Made by a program: the position numbers and the translations under genes | NCBI RefSeq assembly: GCF_026341825.1 | Contig: NZ_JAPENY010000002.1 | Coordinates: 2,203,001 to 2,267,000 of the forward strand | Direction: 5' to 3' | Length of the DNA: 64,000 bases | Source: Streptomyces sp. NBC_00620 | GTDB lineage: Bacteria > Actinomycetota > Actinomycetes > Streptomycetales > Streptomycetaceae | Notes under the pieces: model-generated | What the model saw: the letters and a program-made list of their open reading frames with translations, nothing else | What the model was told of the DNA's origin: nothing | Databases searched by the model: none | Shown: positions 1 through 8,516 of the stretch, in pieces | Position numbering within the stretch: position 1 is the stretch's first letter | Layout: each line of letters starts with the position of its first letter

Positions 1-836
1 TGACCACACCCGAGATCGCCCGCGCCTTCCTCGTACCCGAGGCGACGATGGCGCAGCGCCTGGTCCGCGCCAAGCGGAAGATCCGCAACGCGGGCATCCC
101 CTACCGCGTACCGCCCGCGCATCTGCTGCCCGAGCGCACGACGGGTGTCCTCGGCGTGGTCTACCTGCTCTTCAACGAGGGGTACGCCGCCACGTCCGGG
201 GCCGATCTGCTGCGCACGAACCTGTGCGCGGAGGCCCTCCGGCTCGCCCGGGTCCTCGCCCGCCTGATGCCCGACGAACCCGAAGTGCTCGGTCTGCTCG
301 CGCTGTTGCTGCTGCACGACGCCCGGCGCGGCACACGGGTCGACGCGGCGGGCGAGCTGGTGACGCTGGAGGACCAGGACCGTACGGCCTGGGACAGGGC
401 CGCGGCCGACGAGGGCGCCGCCCTGCTGGAGACGGCCCTGCGGCGCGGTCGTCCGGGGCCCTACCAGATCCAGGCGGCCATCGCGGCCTGCCACACCACC
501 GCCGCCACGGCCGGGGAGACGGACTGGGCCGACATCGCGGCGCTGTACGGGGAGTTGGCCCGCTTCGTGCCCTCCGCCGTGGTGCGGCTGAACCGCGCGG
601 TTGCCGTCGGTATGGCGGAGGGGCCGGAGGCGGGCCTGGCGCTGGTGGCGGAGTTGGAGGGGGAGGGCGAGCTGGACGGCTATCACCTGCTGCCGGCCAC
701 CCGTGCGGATCTGCTGCGCCGCGGCGGGCGTACGGCGGAGGCGGTCCAGGCGTACGGCAGGGCCTTGGAGTTGGTGGAGAACGAGGCGGAGCGGCGGTTC
801 CTGGAGAGGCGGCTCGCGGAGTGTCGATCGGCTTAG
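1..836 (+). CDS. ECF RNA polymerase sigma factor, ECF42-like (5' partial)
   Basis: Only the 3' part is in the window; the frame is open from base 3 and the true start lies upstream. The first residues (ending FLVPEATMAQRLVRAKRKI) look like sigma region 4 with its DNA-recognition helix. A long C-terminal extension follows (DUF6596/TPR-like helices) containing DGYHLLPATRADLLRR near the end, a motif conserved in the ECF42 group. That group usually uses the C-terminal extension, not an anti-sigma factor, for control and is often encoded beside a DGPF/YCII-like protein; any such partner would be outside this window. The gene converges on the MFS gene, with a strong hairpin between them. Confidence 0.88.
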   Translation, partial: TTPEIARAFLVPEATMAQRLVRAKRKIRNAGIPYRVPPAHLLPERTTGVLGVVYLLFNEGYAATSGADLLRTNLCAEALRLARVLARLMPDEPEVLGLLALLLLHDARRGTRVDAAGELVTLEDQDRTAWDRAAADEGAALLETALRRGRPGPYQIQAAIAACHTTAATAGETDWADIAALYGELARFVPSAVVRLNRAVAVGMAEGPEAGLALVAELEGEGELDGYHLLPATRADLLRRGGRTAEAVQAYGRALELVENEAERRFLERRLAECRSA

Positions 837-1059
837 GGCGTGTTCGTCGGTGGGGTGCAAGGACCCGACGACACAGGAGGCCCGATGTCCGCCACCGTCC
901 CAACCCCGCGTGTCAGGAAGGTGTTCGCCCTGCTCCGGCGCCGGCCTCCGGGGCGGGATGCGCCGTTCGACGGCAGGACACCCGACCGTGAGCCGGGCGG
1001 GCCCGACGTCTGGCTCGCCGGTCTCCGGCTGGGCGGTTGAGCGCCACGCTCCGGATTTG

Positions 1060-1090
1060 GATCGGTCGCCCCGTCGTGGGGCGGCCGATC
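1060..1090. terminator. Bidirectional hairpin terminator between sigma and MFS genes
   Basis: A 13-bp stem (GATCGGTCGCCCC at 1060-1072, GGGGCGGCCGATC at 1078-1090) has one G-T type mismatch and a 5-nt loop. It sits between two convergent genes. It lacks a clear T-tract, as is common in streptomycetes. Confidence 0.6.
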
Positions 1091-1106
1091 CGAGGGATGA
1101 AGCAGG

Positions 1107-2570
1107 TCAGGCCTTGACCTCGGATGCCTCGGGAGTGGAGTCCGACGTGGCGGTGGGCTCCAGCTCCGCGGCCGCCGCCCGGACGGGAATGAAGAAGGCG
1201 AGGATCGCCGCCCCGAGGCCCACACCGCAGCCGATCAGCATGGCGACGCGGAAACCGTCCTCGGACGGCAGGGCGTAGCCGCCGAAGTCCGTGGTCATCT
1301 GCGCGAGGACGACAGCGATCACGGCGGCCGACACGGAGCTGCCGATCGAGCGCATCAGGGTGTTGAAGCTGTTGGCCGAGGCGGTCTCCGACTGGGGCAC
1401 CGCGCTCATGATGAGGGCGGGCATCGCGCCGTAGGCGAAGCCGACGCCGGTGTTGCAGACGATGGTCACGACCAGCAGGCCCCAGGTGGAACCGGTGCTC
1501 ATCAGCGGCAGGGAGATGCCGTAGCCCACGGCGATGATGAGGCTTCCGACGGACAGGGTGACCTTGGGGCCCTTAGCGGCGGACAACTTGGCGCCGATCG
1601 GCGACATCACCATCATCATCAGGCCCGCCGGGGCCATCCACAGGCCCATGGCCAGCATCGACTGGCCCAGGCCGTACCCGGTGGCCTCGGGCAGCTGGAG
1701 CAGCTGAGGCACCACCAGCGACTGGGCGTACATCGCGAACCCGACCAGGATCGAGGCCGCGTTCGTCATCAGCACCTGCGGACGGGCGGTCACCCGCAGG
1801 TCGACCAGCGGCTCGCCGGTACGCAGCTCCCACCGGCCCCAGGCCAGCAGCAGGACGATCGCGGAGCCGAGCAGTCCGAGTGTGGTGCCGCTTCCCCAGC
1901 CCCAGTCGGCGCCCTTGGAGACACCGAGGAGCAGGCAGACCAGCGCGGCGCCGAGACCGATCGCGCCGAGCCCGTCGAAGCTGCCCGAGGAGGAGTTCTC
2001 GCGGCCCGCGGGCACGAAGAACGCGATCAGGGTGCCGACCGCGATGGCCAGCGCGGCGACGACCCAGAACAGCACGCGCCAGCTGGCGTTCTCGGCGATG
2101 GCCGCGGAGAACGGCAGGCCGAGTGCGCCGCCCACACCCATGGACGCGCTCATGATCGCGATGGACGAGCCGAGCTTCTCCGCCGGCACCACGTCACGCA
2201 GCAGGCTGATGCCCAGGGGCACCACGCCCATGCCCAGGCCCTGGAGACCGCGCCCGGCGATCATCGGGACCACCGAGGAGGACAGGGCACAGACCACCGA
2301 GCCCAGGATGAGCGGGACCAGGGAGGCGAGCAGCATGCGCCGCTTGCCGTACATGTCGCCGAGGCGCCCGGCGACGGGAGTCGCCACCGCAGCCGCCAGC
2401 AAGGTGGCGGTGATCACCCAGGAAGCGTTCGAGGGGGAGGTGTCGAACATGGTCGGCAGCTCCCCGATGAGCGGCACGACCAGGGTCTGCGTCAGCGCGG
2501 CCACGATGCCCGCGAAGGCGAGGATGCCGACAACACCGCCGGAGCGGGGTGTGGGCTTGGAACTGTCCAC
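1107..2570 (-). CDS. MFS transporter, DHA2/EmrB-QacA-like multidrug efflux family
   Basis: 487-residue integral membrane protein rich in hydrophobic segments, of the size expected for 14-TM drug:H+ antiporters. The MFS motif A-like segment AGRLGDMYGKRRMLL follows TM2, and GRGLQGLGMGVVPLG resembles the DHA2 motif around TM4. It probably exports a toxic compound or secondary metabolite across the cytoplasmic membrane by proton antiport. The start is GTG at 2570 with GGGAG seven bases upstream. It is divergent from a MarR-type gene across an operator array (2607-2657), so repression by that MarR is likely. The substrate cannot be told from sequence. Confidence 0.88.
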   Translation of the reverse strand: MDSSKPTPRSGGVVGILAFAGIVAALTQTLVVPLIGELPTMFDTSPSNASWVITATLLAAAVATPVAGRLGDMYGKRRMLLASLVPLILGSVVCALSSSVVPMIAGRGLQGLGMGVVPLGISLLRDVVPAEKLGSSIAIMSASMGVGGALGLPFSAAIAENASWRVLFWVVAALAIAVGTLIAFFVPAGRENSSSGSFDGLGAIGLGAALVCLLLGVSKGADWGWGSGTTLGLLGSAIVLLLAWGRWELRTGEPLVDLRVTARPQVLMTNAASILVGFAMYAQSLVVPQLLQLPEATGYGLGQSMLAMGLWMAPAGLMMMVMSPIGAKLSAAKGPKVTLSVGSLIIAVGYGISLPLMSTGSTWGLLVVTIVCNTGVGFAYGAMPALIMSAVPQSETASANSFNTLMRSIGSSVSAAVIAVVLAQMTTDFGGYALPSEDGFRVAMLIGCGVGLGAAILAFFIPVRAAAAELEPTATSDSTPEASEVKA

Positions 2571-2606
2571 GGGGGTACTCCCTGTTGCTCTTCCGGATCA
2601 TGGCGA

Positions 2607-2657
2607 GATGCATCATGCAAGCGATGTGCATCATGCACGTCTGATGCATCATACACA
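2607..2657. promoter_or_regulatory. Three operator repeats at exact 18-bp periodicity
   Basis: The near-palindrome TGCATCATGCA occurs at 2609-2619 and 2627-2637, and the variant TGCATCATACA at 2645-2655. Starts are exactly 18 bp apart. Each has TGCAT/ATGCA arms around a central C. The array fills the space between the divergent MFS and MarR genes, and the third copy overlaps the proposed -35 region of the MarR promoter. Binding by the MarR protein is inferred from position. Confidence 0.72.
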
Positions 2658-2673
2658 TCGCGCCTGGTATAAC
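2645..2673 (+). promoter_or_regulatory. Probable MarR gene promoter
   Basis: TATAAC (2668-2673) is a good -10 box; a -35 would fall at 2645-2650 with a 17-bp spacer, inside operator repeat 3. This geometry fits autorepression. Confidence 0.45.
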
Positions 2674-2731
2674 TGTCTGGGGAGGTGGCTTCCCTGCGGG
2701 GAAGCGAGCCAGGAGCCGAAGGAAGCGTCGC

Positions 2732-3187
2732 GTGGACAAGCCCCTTGACCTGATCGAGTTCGAGACCATGCTGCTCGGGCGGTACATGGCCCTGCTCACC
2801 CCGCGCGCACGGGGTATGGAGGGGCGCCTCGACCGGAGCGCCTACCTCCTGCTCAGCCGTATCCAGGTCGAAGGTCCGATGTCCATCGGCCAGCTCAGCG
2901 AGGCCTTCGGCCTGGACACCTCCACCCTCAACCGGCAGACCGCCGCCATGCTGCGGAACGGGGTCGTCGAGCGCATGCCCGACCCCGAGGGGGGCATGGC
3001 CCGCAAGTTCGCCATCACCACTGAGGGCGAGCGCCGTCTGGCCGCCGACCGGGCGGAGAACATCAGCGGTCTGGAGAAGGTCATGGTCGAGTGGTCGGCG
3101 GAGGAGGTGGCCGAGTTCGCCGGTTATCTCAGCCGACTGAACAGCGACGTCGAGCGCCTCGACGGGCGTCCCTGGCCGCGGGACTGA
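2732..3187 (+). CDS. MarR-family transcriptional regulator
   Basis: 151-residue single-domain winged-helix regulator. The recognition region reads MSIGQLSEAFGLDTSTLNRQ, followed by a wing (ERMPDPEGGMARKFAITTEG) and C-terminal dimerisation helices. GTG start at 2732, with AAGGA in 2718-2724. It is transcribed away from the MFS pump and is separated from it by three 18-bp-spaced palindromes, the classic layout of a MarR repressor controlling a drug pump and itself. The inducer is unknown. It ends 51 bp before the 3' end of the convergent SDR gene. Confidence 0.9.
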   Translation: MDKPLDLIEFETMLLGRYMALLTPRARGMEGRLDRSAYLLLSRIQVEGPMSIGQLSEAFGLDTSTLNRQTAAMLRNGVVERMPDPEGGMARKFAITTEGERRLAADRAENISGLEKVMVEWSAEEVAEFAGYLSRLNSDVERLDGRPWPRD

Positions 3188-3238
3188 GACCCGGGCGACA
3201 CCGTATCGGCGCGCTGGGTGGACCGCCGCCCCTCGTCG

Positions 3239-4009
3239 TCACCGCGCGTCGAGCGCGTTCGTGATCGCCTTCACCCCGCCGTGCGCCGAGTAGCCGCCGT
3301 CCACGGTGATCTCCGCGCCGTTCACGTACGAGGACTCGTCGGAGAGCAGATAAACGACCAGCGGCGCCACCTCGTCGCAGGTGCCCGGGCGGCCCTGCGG
3401 AGTCATCGACAGGTGCGCCCGCGTGAACACCGGGTCGGCCGTCGCCATCAGCGGGGTCTCGATGTAGCCGGGGTGGATCACGTTCGTACGGATGCCACGC
3501 GGGGCCAGCTCCAGGGCGGCCACCTTCGACAGCCCCCGCAGCGCCCACTTGCTGGCCGTGTACGCGACCGCGTGATGGGCGGTGAGACCGGCGACCGAGC
3601 CTACGTTGACGATGGAGGCGCCCTCGCCCATGAGTGGGGCGAGGGCCTGGATGCCGAGCATCGGTCCGGTGGTGTTCACGGCGAACGCCCGCTCCCAGTC
3701 GGCGAGTTCGACCGAGCCGAGGCGGGCGCGCATGGGGATCCCGGCGTTGTTGACGAGTCCGTGCACGGCCGGGAGGGACGAGGCCAGGGCTGACCAGTCG
3801 TCCGGGGACGACACGTCCAGGTGCTCGTAGCGCACGTCCAGGCCGTCGGCGCGCAGGGACGCGGCCAGCTTCTCGCCCAGGTCGTCGAGTACGTCCGTCG
3901 CGAGGACCGTGGCGCCCTCGCGGGCCGCGGCGGCCACCTCGGCGGCACCCTGGCCCTGCGCGGCTCCCGTGATGACGACGGTGCGGCCCGCCAGACGTGC
4001 ACGGCTCAC
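3239..4009 (-). CDS. SDR-family NAD(P)-dependent oxidoreductase
   Basis: 256-residue classical short-chain dehydrogenase. Visible features are the TGAAQGQG cofactor glycine motif (residues 14-21), NNAG, the serine in NVGSVAG, the YTASK catalytic Tyr/Lys pair and a C-terminal DGGYSAHGG. The frame is open further upstream, but GTG at 4009 is preceded by GGAGG at 7-bp spacing and gives the normal family N-terminus, so I chose it. It is the last gene of the leftward catabolic arm, just downstream of the LysR gene. It probably oxidises or reduces an alcohol/ketone intermediate of that pathway; the substrate is unknown. Confidence 0.88.
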   Translation of the reverse strand: MSRARLAGRTVVITGAAQGQGAAEVAAAAREGATVLATDVLDDLGEKLAASLRADGLDVRYEHLDVSSPDDWSALASSLPAVHGLVNNAGIPMRARLGSVELADWERAFAVNTTGPMLGIQALAPLMGEGASIVNVGSVAGLTAHHAVAYTASKWALRGLSKVAALELAPRGIRTNVIHPGYIETPLMATADPVFTRAHLSMTPQGRPGTCDEVAPLVVYLLSDESSYVNGAEITVDGGYSAHGGVKAITNALDAR

Positions 4010-4064
4010 GGCTTCCTCCAAGGGGGTTGCGGGCCACCGGAAAGGTGGGCGCTCCCGCTCCACG

Positions 4065-5057
4065 CTAGGAAGCCGGGGCCAGCTCCGGAAACGCGCGTTC
4101 CTCATGGCTGGCATCCACGTCGGCGATCTCGACCGCCTCCGGCCGCCCGGGCTCGTCCAGCGCCGCCCCCACCTTCCGCAGCGTCTCGCGGAGCCACCGG
4201 TGCGCCGGGTCCGAGTGCCGGTTGTGGTGCCAGTACATGGCCTCCACCAGGGGTACGTCGGGGAAGGGCGCCGGCACGGTGACACAGCGGGCGAACCCCT
4301 CGTACCGCCGCGCGAGCCGTTCCGGCACCATCGCGACCAGGTCGGTGCCGCCGACCAGGAACGGCAGCACGCTGAAGCCCGGCGCGCTGACCTGCACCCG
4401 CGGGGTGATCCCGAGGGTCTCCAGCTGGCGGTCGGCTGGGGTGAGGCTTTTGCCGAAGGCCGAGGCGGCGTGCGGGAGTTCGGCGAGGTCGCGCAGCGTC
4501 AGCCGCCCGTCGACCAGGCGTGGATTGTCGGGGTCGACGATGCACACGAACCGGTCGTGCATCACCGCTTCGCTGATCCCGGGCAGCCGGTAGCCGAGCG
4601 GCACCACCATCAGGTCGTGGCAGCGCAGATGCGTCTCGCTCTCGGGCTGCCCGTGCACCAGCGGATGGAAGTCGATGCGGACGCCGGGTGCCTCACGAGC
4701 GATGACCCGGAGCAGCGGCTCCATGAACACCGTCATCACGTAGTCCGACATGACGACCGAGAAGCGCTGCCGACTGCGTTCCGGGTCGAAGCTGCGCGTG
4801 AGCGACATCGCCTCCTCGGCCTTGTACAGGGAGGCCTGGACGACGGGAAGCAGCCGCTCCGCGAGTGGCGTGAGCTCGTACTCCCGGCCCACCCGCACCA
4901 GCAGCTCGTCGTTGAAATGCCGCCGCAGCCGGGCGAGCGAGCCGCTCATCGCGGACTGGCTGGTGGAGAGCCGGACCCCTGCGTGCGTGACGTTCTTCTC
5001 CTCCAGGAGGGCTTCCAGCGCCACCAGAAGATTCAGGTCGATTGCTCCGAGACCCAT
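4065..5057 (-). CDS. LysR-family regulator (NodD/NahR-like) of the catabolic cluster
   Basis: 330 residues: an N-terminal winged HTH (LNLLVALEALLEEKNVTHAG, then LSTSQSAMSGSLARLRRHF) and a C-terminal periplasmic-binding-protein-like effector domain. LARLRRHFNDELLVRVGREY resembles the NodD/NahR/LinR branch, whose members usually sense aromatic compounds. The frame extends to 5150, but the ATG at 5057 has GGAAGG upstream and gives the canonical start. A perfect 12-bp inverted repeat lies 93 bp upstream. The gene sits inside the leftward arm, so it is a good candidate activator of both arms. The effector is probably a pathway substrate or intermediate (inference). Confidence 0.9.
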   Translation of the reverse strand: MGLGAIDLNLLVALEALLEEKNVTHAGVRLSTSQSAMSGSLARLRRHFNDELLVRVGREYELTPLAERLLPVVQASLYKAEEAMSLTRSFDPERSRQRFSVVMSDYVMTVFMEPLLRVIAREAPGVRIDFHPLVHGQPESETHLRCHDLMVVPLGYRLPGISEAVMHDRFVCIVDPDNPRLVDGRLTLRDLAELPHAASAFGKSLTPADRQLETLGITPRVQVSAPGFSVLPFLVGGTDLVAMVPERLARRYEGFARCVTVPAPFPDVPLVEAMYWHHNRHSDPAHRWLRETLRKVGAALDEPGRPEAVEIADVDASHEERAFPELAPAS

Positions 5058-5149
5058 GCGTGTTTCCTTCCGGCCGCGTCGTTGAAGCTCGGTGAAACCG
5101 GAGCGTAACGACCGGTTTCCCGTCGAGGAAGGGGCCGGGAGGGAACTCA

Positions 5150-5180
5150 CAGGGATCCGATAGCAGCCATCGGATCCCTG
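5150..5180. promoter_or_regulatory. Perfect 12-bp inverted repeat upstream of lysR
   Basis: CAGGGATCCGAT (5150-5161) and ATCGGATCCCTG (5169-5180) are exact inverse complements around a 7-nt spacer. The repeat lies between the FAH gene stop (5214) and the LysR start (5057), both on the minus strand. There is no T-tract. It may be the LysR binding site (autoregulation) or a factor-independent terminator of the upstream operon; the symmetry and distance favour an operator. Confidence 0.6.
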
Positions 5181-5213
5181 AATGTGTGCAGGTCGTAAGG
5201 GGTAGGGGGAGCG

Positions 5214-6170
5214 CTACGGCCGGGGCGTCCGGCCGCGCTTGCGGGCTCGCGGGAGATACACGTCCGTGCGCCCGGGCACGATCCGGTTGGACAGGCACCC
5301 GAGGCGCTCCACGGTGAGCGTCACCTCGTCGCCGGGCTTCAGCGGCGGGGGTGTGCGTTCCCCGACGCGGCCCCAGAACTCGGCGAGCGCGCCCCAGCCG
5401 CAGGTGCCCGAGCCGAGGATGTCGCCGGGGCGCACCCAGGCGTCGCGGGAGGCGTACGCCGTCATCTCGCCGAAGGTCCAGGACACGTTCGCCAGGGTGT
5501 CTCGGCCGATCAGCTCGCCGTTGAGCGTGACGGTCATCTCCAGGTCGAGGAAGCCGTCCGGGTCGAGCCGGTCCGCCACCTCGTCCGCGGTGACCAGGTA
5601 CGGGCCGAGGGTGTTGGCGAAGTCCTTGCCCTTGGAGAAGCCGAGGCCGAGGTTCTTCTCCGGCTTCTGCAGATCGCGCGCGGACCAGTCGTTGAACACG
5701 AGGTAGCCGACGATGTGCTCATGGGCCTCCTCAGGCGTGAGATCCCGGCCGCTGCAGCCGATGACCGCGCCGACCTCCAGCTCGAAGTCGAGGACCGAAC
5801 ACCCGGCGGGAATGGGCACGTTGTCGTGCGCGCCGTACGCCGCGTGCGGATTGGTGAAGTAGAAGTTCGGCGCCCGGTACCACTCCTCGGGCACCTGCTC
5901 CAGACCGTCCAGCGACTTGGCCACGCCCTCGATGTGCGCCTCGAAGCCGACGAAGTCCCGGATGGACGGGGGCTTCAGTGGAGGCAGCAGCCGTACCTGA
6001 TCTACCGTCAAGTCACTGTCCGTGGCGAGGGCTTCGGCCCCCGCGTCGTGCAACTCCTGCCCCTCGATGAGCGCGAGGACGGTGGTGCCGGTCGGCAGCG
6101 GATGAATGATCCCGGCGCGGACGACGCCGGCGCGCTCCACGCCCTCGTGTTCATATGTCGCGAACCGCAT
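5214..6170 (-). CDS. Fumarylacetoacetate hydrolase (FAH) family protein
   Basis: 318 residues with an N-terminal cap and the FAH catalytic fold. The metal-binding ELE in LDFELEVGAVIG and the aspartate in NDWSARDLQ are the expected divalent-metal ligands; TFGEMTAYASRD and GSGTCGWGALAE are typical late motifs. Family members cleave C-C bonds of 1,3-dicarbonyls or hydrate/decarboxylate ring-fission products. The ATG overlaps the 3' end of the FAD oxidase gene by 20 bp, implying translational coupling. It may act on a ring-cleavage product of the adjacent pathway. A second FAH paralogue lies in the other arm. Confidence 0.9.
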   Translation of the reverse strand: MRFATYEHEGVERAGVVRAGIIHPLPTGTTVLALIEGQELHDAGAEALATDSDLTVDQVRLLPPLKPPSIRDFVGFEAHIEGVAKSLDGLEQVPEEWYRAPNFYFTNPHAAYGAHDNVPIPAGCSVLDFELEVGAVIGCSGRDLTPEEAHEHIVGYLVFNDWSARDLQKPEKNLGLGFSKGKDFANTLGPYLVTADEVADRLDPDGFLDLEMTVTLNGELIGRDTLANVSWTFGEMTAYASRDAWVRPGDILGSGTCGWGALAEFWGRVGERTPPPLKPGDEVTLTVERLGCLSNRIVPGRTDVYLPRARKRGRTPRP

Positions 6171-7551
6171 GCTGCTCCCAGTGGTTGGTGTTGGTGACGG
6201 TGCCCGCGCTCAGATAGCCGGCGAAGAGCCCCTTGGGGTCGCGCACGGCTCGTATCTCCTGGAGCCGCCGCCATTGCGCGTCGCCCATGAACTTCAGCTG
6301 CCGCACGGTGAAGTCGGAGTCCCCGAGGTACTGGCCCGCGGTCACCGGCCGCATCAGCGCCATCGCGTCGTCGAGCCAGGTCCGCAGCTCGGCGTCCCGC
6401 CCGGGGTCGTCGTGAATGACGTACGTCGCGCAGTAGATCTCCGACTGCAAGGAGAAGGCCATGTCGGGGAGTTGGCGCAGCGGGGCCATCGAGAACCAGA
6501 TGGTGAAGGTCTGTTGGGTGGGCTGCTCGGTGAACGCCTTGCGGATCGCCGGGACCACCTTGGCGGCGGGCCCGGTCAACCAGGCGTTGTCGACGAGATA
6601 GCGGTGACCCTCGGGGTTGGCGACGCGCTGGTTCCGGATCTGCTCGGCGAGCGTGGTCGGCTGGGCCTCGATGCGGAACAGCGCCCGCTCCGCGTACGGG
6701 TTGGCGTGCAGCGGGGCCAGCGCCTCGGCGGCCTGTTCGGGCGTGTCGGTCATCGAGACGCCCGTGACCAGCAGCACTGGTCCCTCGTGACCTGGTGGAG
6801 TCTGCGTGAGCGCGACGATCTCCACCAGGTCGGAGACCGTGTGGTGCATGCCGTGCAGCCAGGTCATGACCTCTTCGAAGAGGTCGAGCGGGTACGCGTG
6901 GACGGTGTGTGCCAGGTGCTTCGGCAACGAGCGGGTGCGCAGGTGGAAGCGGGTGACCACCCCGAAGAAGCCGGGGCCCGCACCGCGCGCCGCCCAGAAA
7001 AGGTCGCTGTGCCGCGTCTCGTCCGCGCGCACCATCTCGCCCTCGGCGGTGACGACGTCGATCGCGACGATGTTCTCCGCCGCCCAGCCCCAGCCGCGCG
7101 CGTTCCAGCCCTGCCCGCCCTGCAGCAGGAAGCCGCCGATGCCGACGGACGGACAGTGCCCGCCGTTGAAGAACCGCCCGAACTCACCGAGATACGGGTT
7201 GAGTTCGTCGCCGCCCCGAACGCTGGGCGTCGCTGTCACGATCCCGGTCGTCTCGTCGTACGACAGCTGCCGAAAGCCCTCGAGGTCGATCAGCAGCGCC
7301 TCGTCACGCACCGACCAGGCGGCCCAGCTGTGCCCTCCGGAGCGTACGGCGACCTGCCAGCCGCGCTCGACGGCGAGCCGTACTCCTTCGACGACGTCCT
7401 GCTCGCAGACCGCCTTCAGTACGGCCGCCGGTGAACGGTCCGACGGGCGACGGGCGTTGAAGACCGGCCCGAAGCACGCCTCCTCGAAGTCCTCGTCACC
7501 GGGGAAGTGGAGCGTGCCGGAGAACCTGTCGGTGTTCATCGGGGCACTCAC
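6151..7551 (-). CDS. FAD-dependent oxidase, BBE-like (berberine bridge enzyme family)
   Basis: 466 residues with an FAD-binding PCMH domain and a C-terminal BBE segment. RSGGHSW carries the histidine that attaches FAD covalently in this family, and GHCPSVGIGG carries the cysteine used for bicovalent linkage, so bicovalent FAD is likely. Family enzymes oxidise alcohols, sugars, alkaloids or polyketides with O2. No secretion signal is evident. The GTG start at 7551 overlaps the stop of the cyclase-family gene (GTGA), and its own 3' end overlaps the FAH gene. The substrate is unknown. Confidence 0.9.
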   Translation of the reverse strand: MSAPMNTDRFSGTLHFPGDEDFEEACFGPVFNARRPSDRSPAAVLKAVCEQDVVEGVRLAVERGWQVAVRSGGHSWAAWSVRDEALLIDLEGFRQLSYDETTGIVTATPSVRGGDELNPYLGEFGRFFNGGHCPSVGIGGFLLQGGQGWNARGWGWAAENIVAIDVVTAEGEMVRADETRHSDLFWAARGAGPGFFGVVTRFHLRTRSLPKHLAHTVHAYPLDLFEEVMTWLHGMHHTVSDLVEIVALTQTPPGHEGPVLLVTGVSMTDTPEQAAEALAPLHANPYAERALFRIEAQPTTLAEQIRNQRVANPEGHRYLVDNAWLTGPAAKVVPAIRKAFTEQPTQQTFTIWFSMAPLRQLPDMAFSLQSEIYCATYVIHDDPGRDAELRTWLDDAMALMRPVTAGQYLGDSDFTVRQLKFMGDAQWRRLQEIRAVRDPKGLFAGYLSAGTVTNTNHWEQHAVRDI

Positions 7552-8516
7552 TTGACCGCAATCGGATTGACGGGCGCGCCCACCGCGCCGGTCACCGGAA
7601 GAGGCGCCGCGACCAGCAGGAATTCATGGACGCCGTCCGCCGCGCAGTCCTCGGCCAGCTCCTCCAGGTCCCACATCTCACCCAGCGGGAGACCCATGTT
7701 GGGGATCGCGATCTGGTGCAGCGGAGACATCGCGGGCTGGGGGAACTCGTACGGGCGTACCTCAAGTCCCCAGGTGTCGGAGGCGATCGCCGCGATCTCC
7801 GTGCGATGCAGCCAGCCGAGCGTGGTGAAGGAGAGGCCCGGGGCGTCCCCGGCGGCGTACCCGCCCCACTCGCCTAGCCGCCGTACCCTGCCCAACTGCC
7901 CGGTGCGGATGAGCACAAGGTCTCCGCGGCGTACGGAGGAGGTGGCGCCCTGGGCCTCGATCGTGGCGCGCAGATGTTCCTCCAGGATCGCGAATCCGTC
8001 CGGGAGTTCACCGTGTTCGTCGCCGACCGCGCGGCCCACGTCGAGCAGGACACCGCGGCCGGTGAAGGCGTTCCTCATGTGCTCGATGCCGGTGACCGAG
8101 TCGCCGTCGCCGTTGACGATGGTGCACGGACGGCCGTTCCACGCCTGCTTGTTGTCGTAGATGTGGCCAAGGCCGTCCCACTGTGTGGAGGCCTGGAGCG
8201 GCATCACGACATGGTCGTCGGCGCCGCCGAAGCCGTGCGGGAACCCCTGCGTCCCGGCGGCCGCGTCGGAGCCGGTGTCCTTCATGTAGTGGACGGGGTT
8301 GATACGGCCGCGGAAGCCGCGCTGCGGGCCGTCCTCGTTGAACTCCTGGGCGAGCGAGAAGGACCGGCCGCGGCGGACCAGGCCCGCCGCGTGCGCGCGC
8401 ATCGCGTCGTCGATGTGGTTGAGCGTGCCCAGCACGTCGTCCTCGCCCCAGCGGCCCCAATTGCGGTACGCGGAGCGGGCCTTGGCGAGCTCTTCCTCGA
8501 TGGGACCGAGGCTCAT
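7548..8516 (-). CDS. Cyclase-family (kynurenine formamidase-like) metal hydrolase
   Basis: 322 residues matching the long-form cyclase family. The segment STQWDGLGHIYDNKQ corresponds to the family metal motif, here keeping the Asp and His but not a full HxGTHxDxPxH. SLAQEFNEDGP near the N-terminus and RRGDLVLIRTGQL are also family-like. Such enzymes hydrolyse amides or lactones, or ring-close polyketides. The ATG at 8516 overlaps the amidohydrolase stop (ATGA). The frame is open further upstream, but that part lies within the amidohydrolase gene. It probably opens a lactone or amide intermediate in the pathway (inference). Confidence 0.87.
   Translation of the reverse strand: MSLGPIEEELAKARSAYRNWGRWGEDDVLGTLNHIDDAMRAHAAGLVRRGRSFSLAQEFNEDGPQRGFRGRINPVHYMKDTGSDAAAGTQGFPHGFGGADDHVVMPLQASTQWDGLGHIYDNKQAWNGRPCTIVNGDGDSVTGIEHMRNAFTGRGVLLDVGRAVGDEHGELPDGFAILEEHLRATIEAQGATSSVRRGDLVLIRTGQLGRVRRLGEWGGYAAGDAPGLSFTTLGWLHRTEIAAIASDTWGLEVRPYEFPQPAMSPLHQIAIPNMGLPLGEMWDLEELAEDCAADGVHEFLLVAAPLPVTGAVGAPVNPIAVK

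Noticed and set aside
840..1040. Short open frame after the sigma gene
   Set aside because: 66 codons with no homology-like features or convincing ribosome site; it precedes the terminator hairpin.
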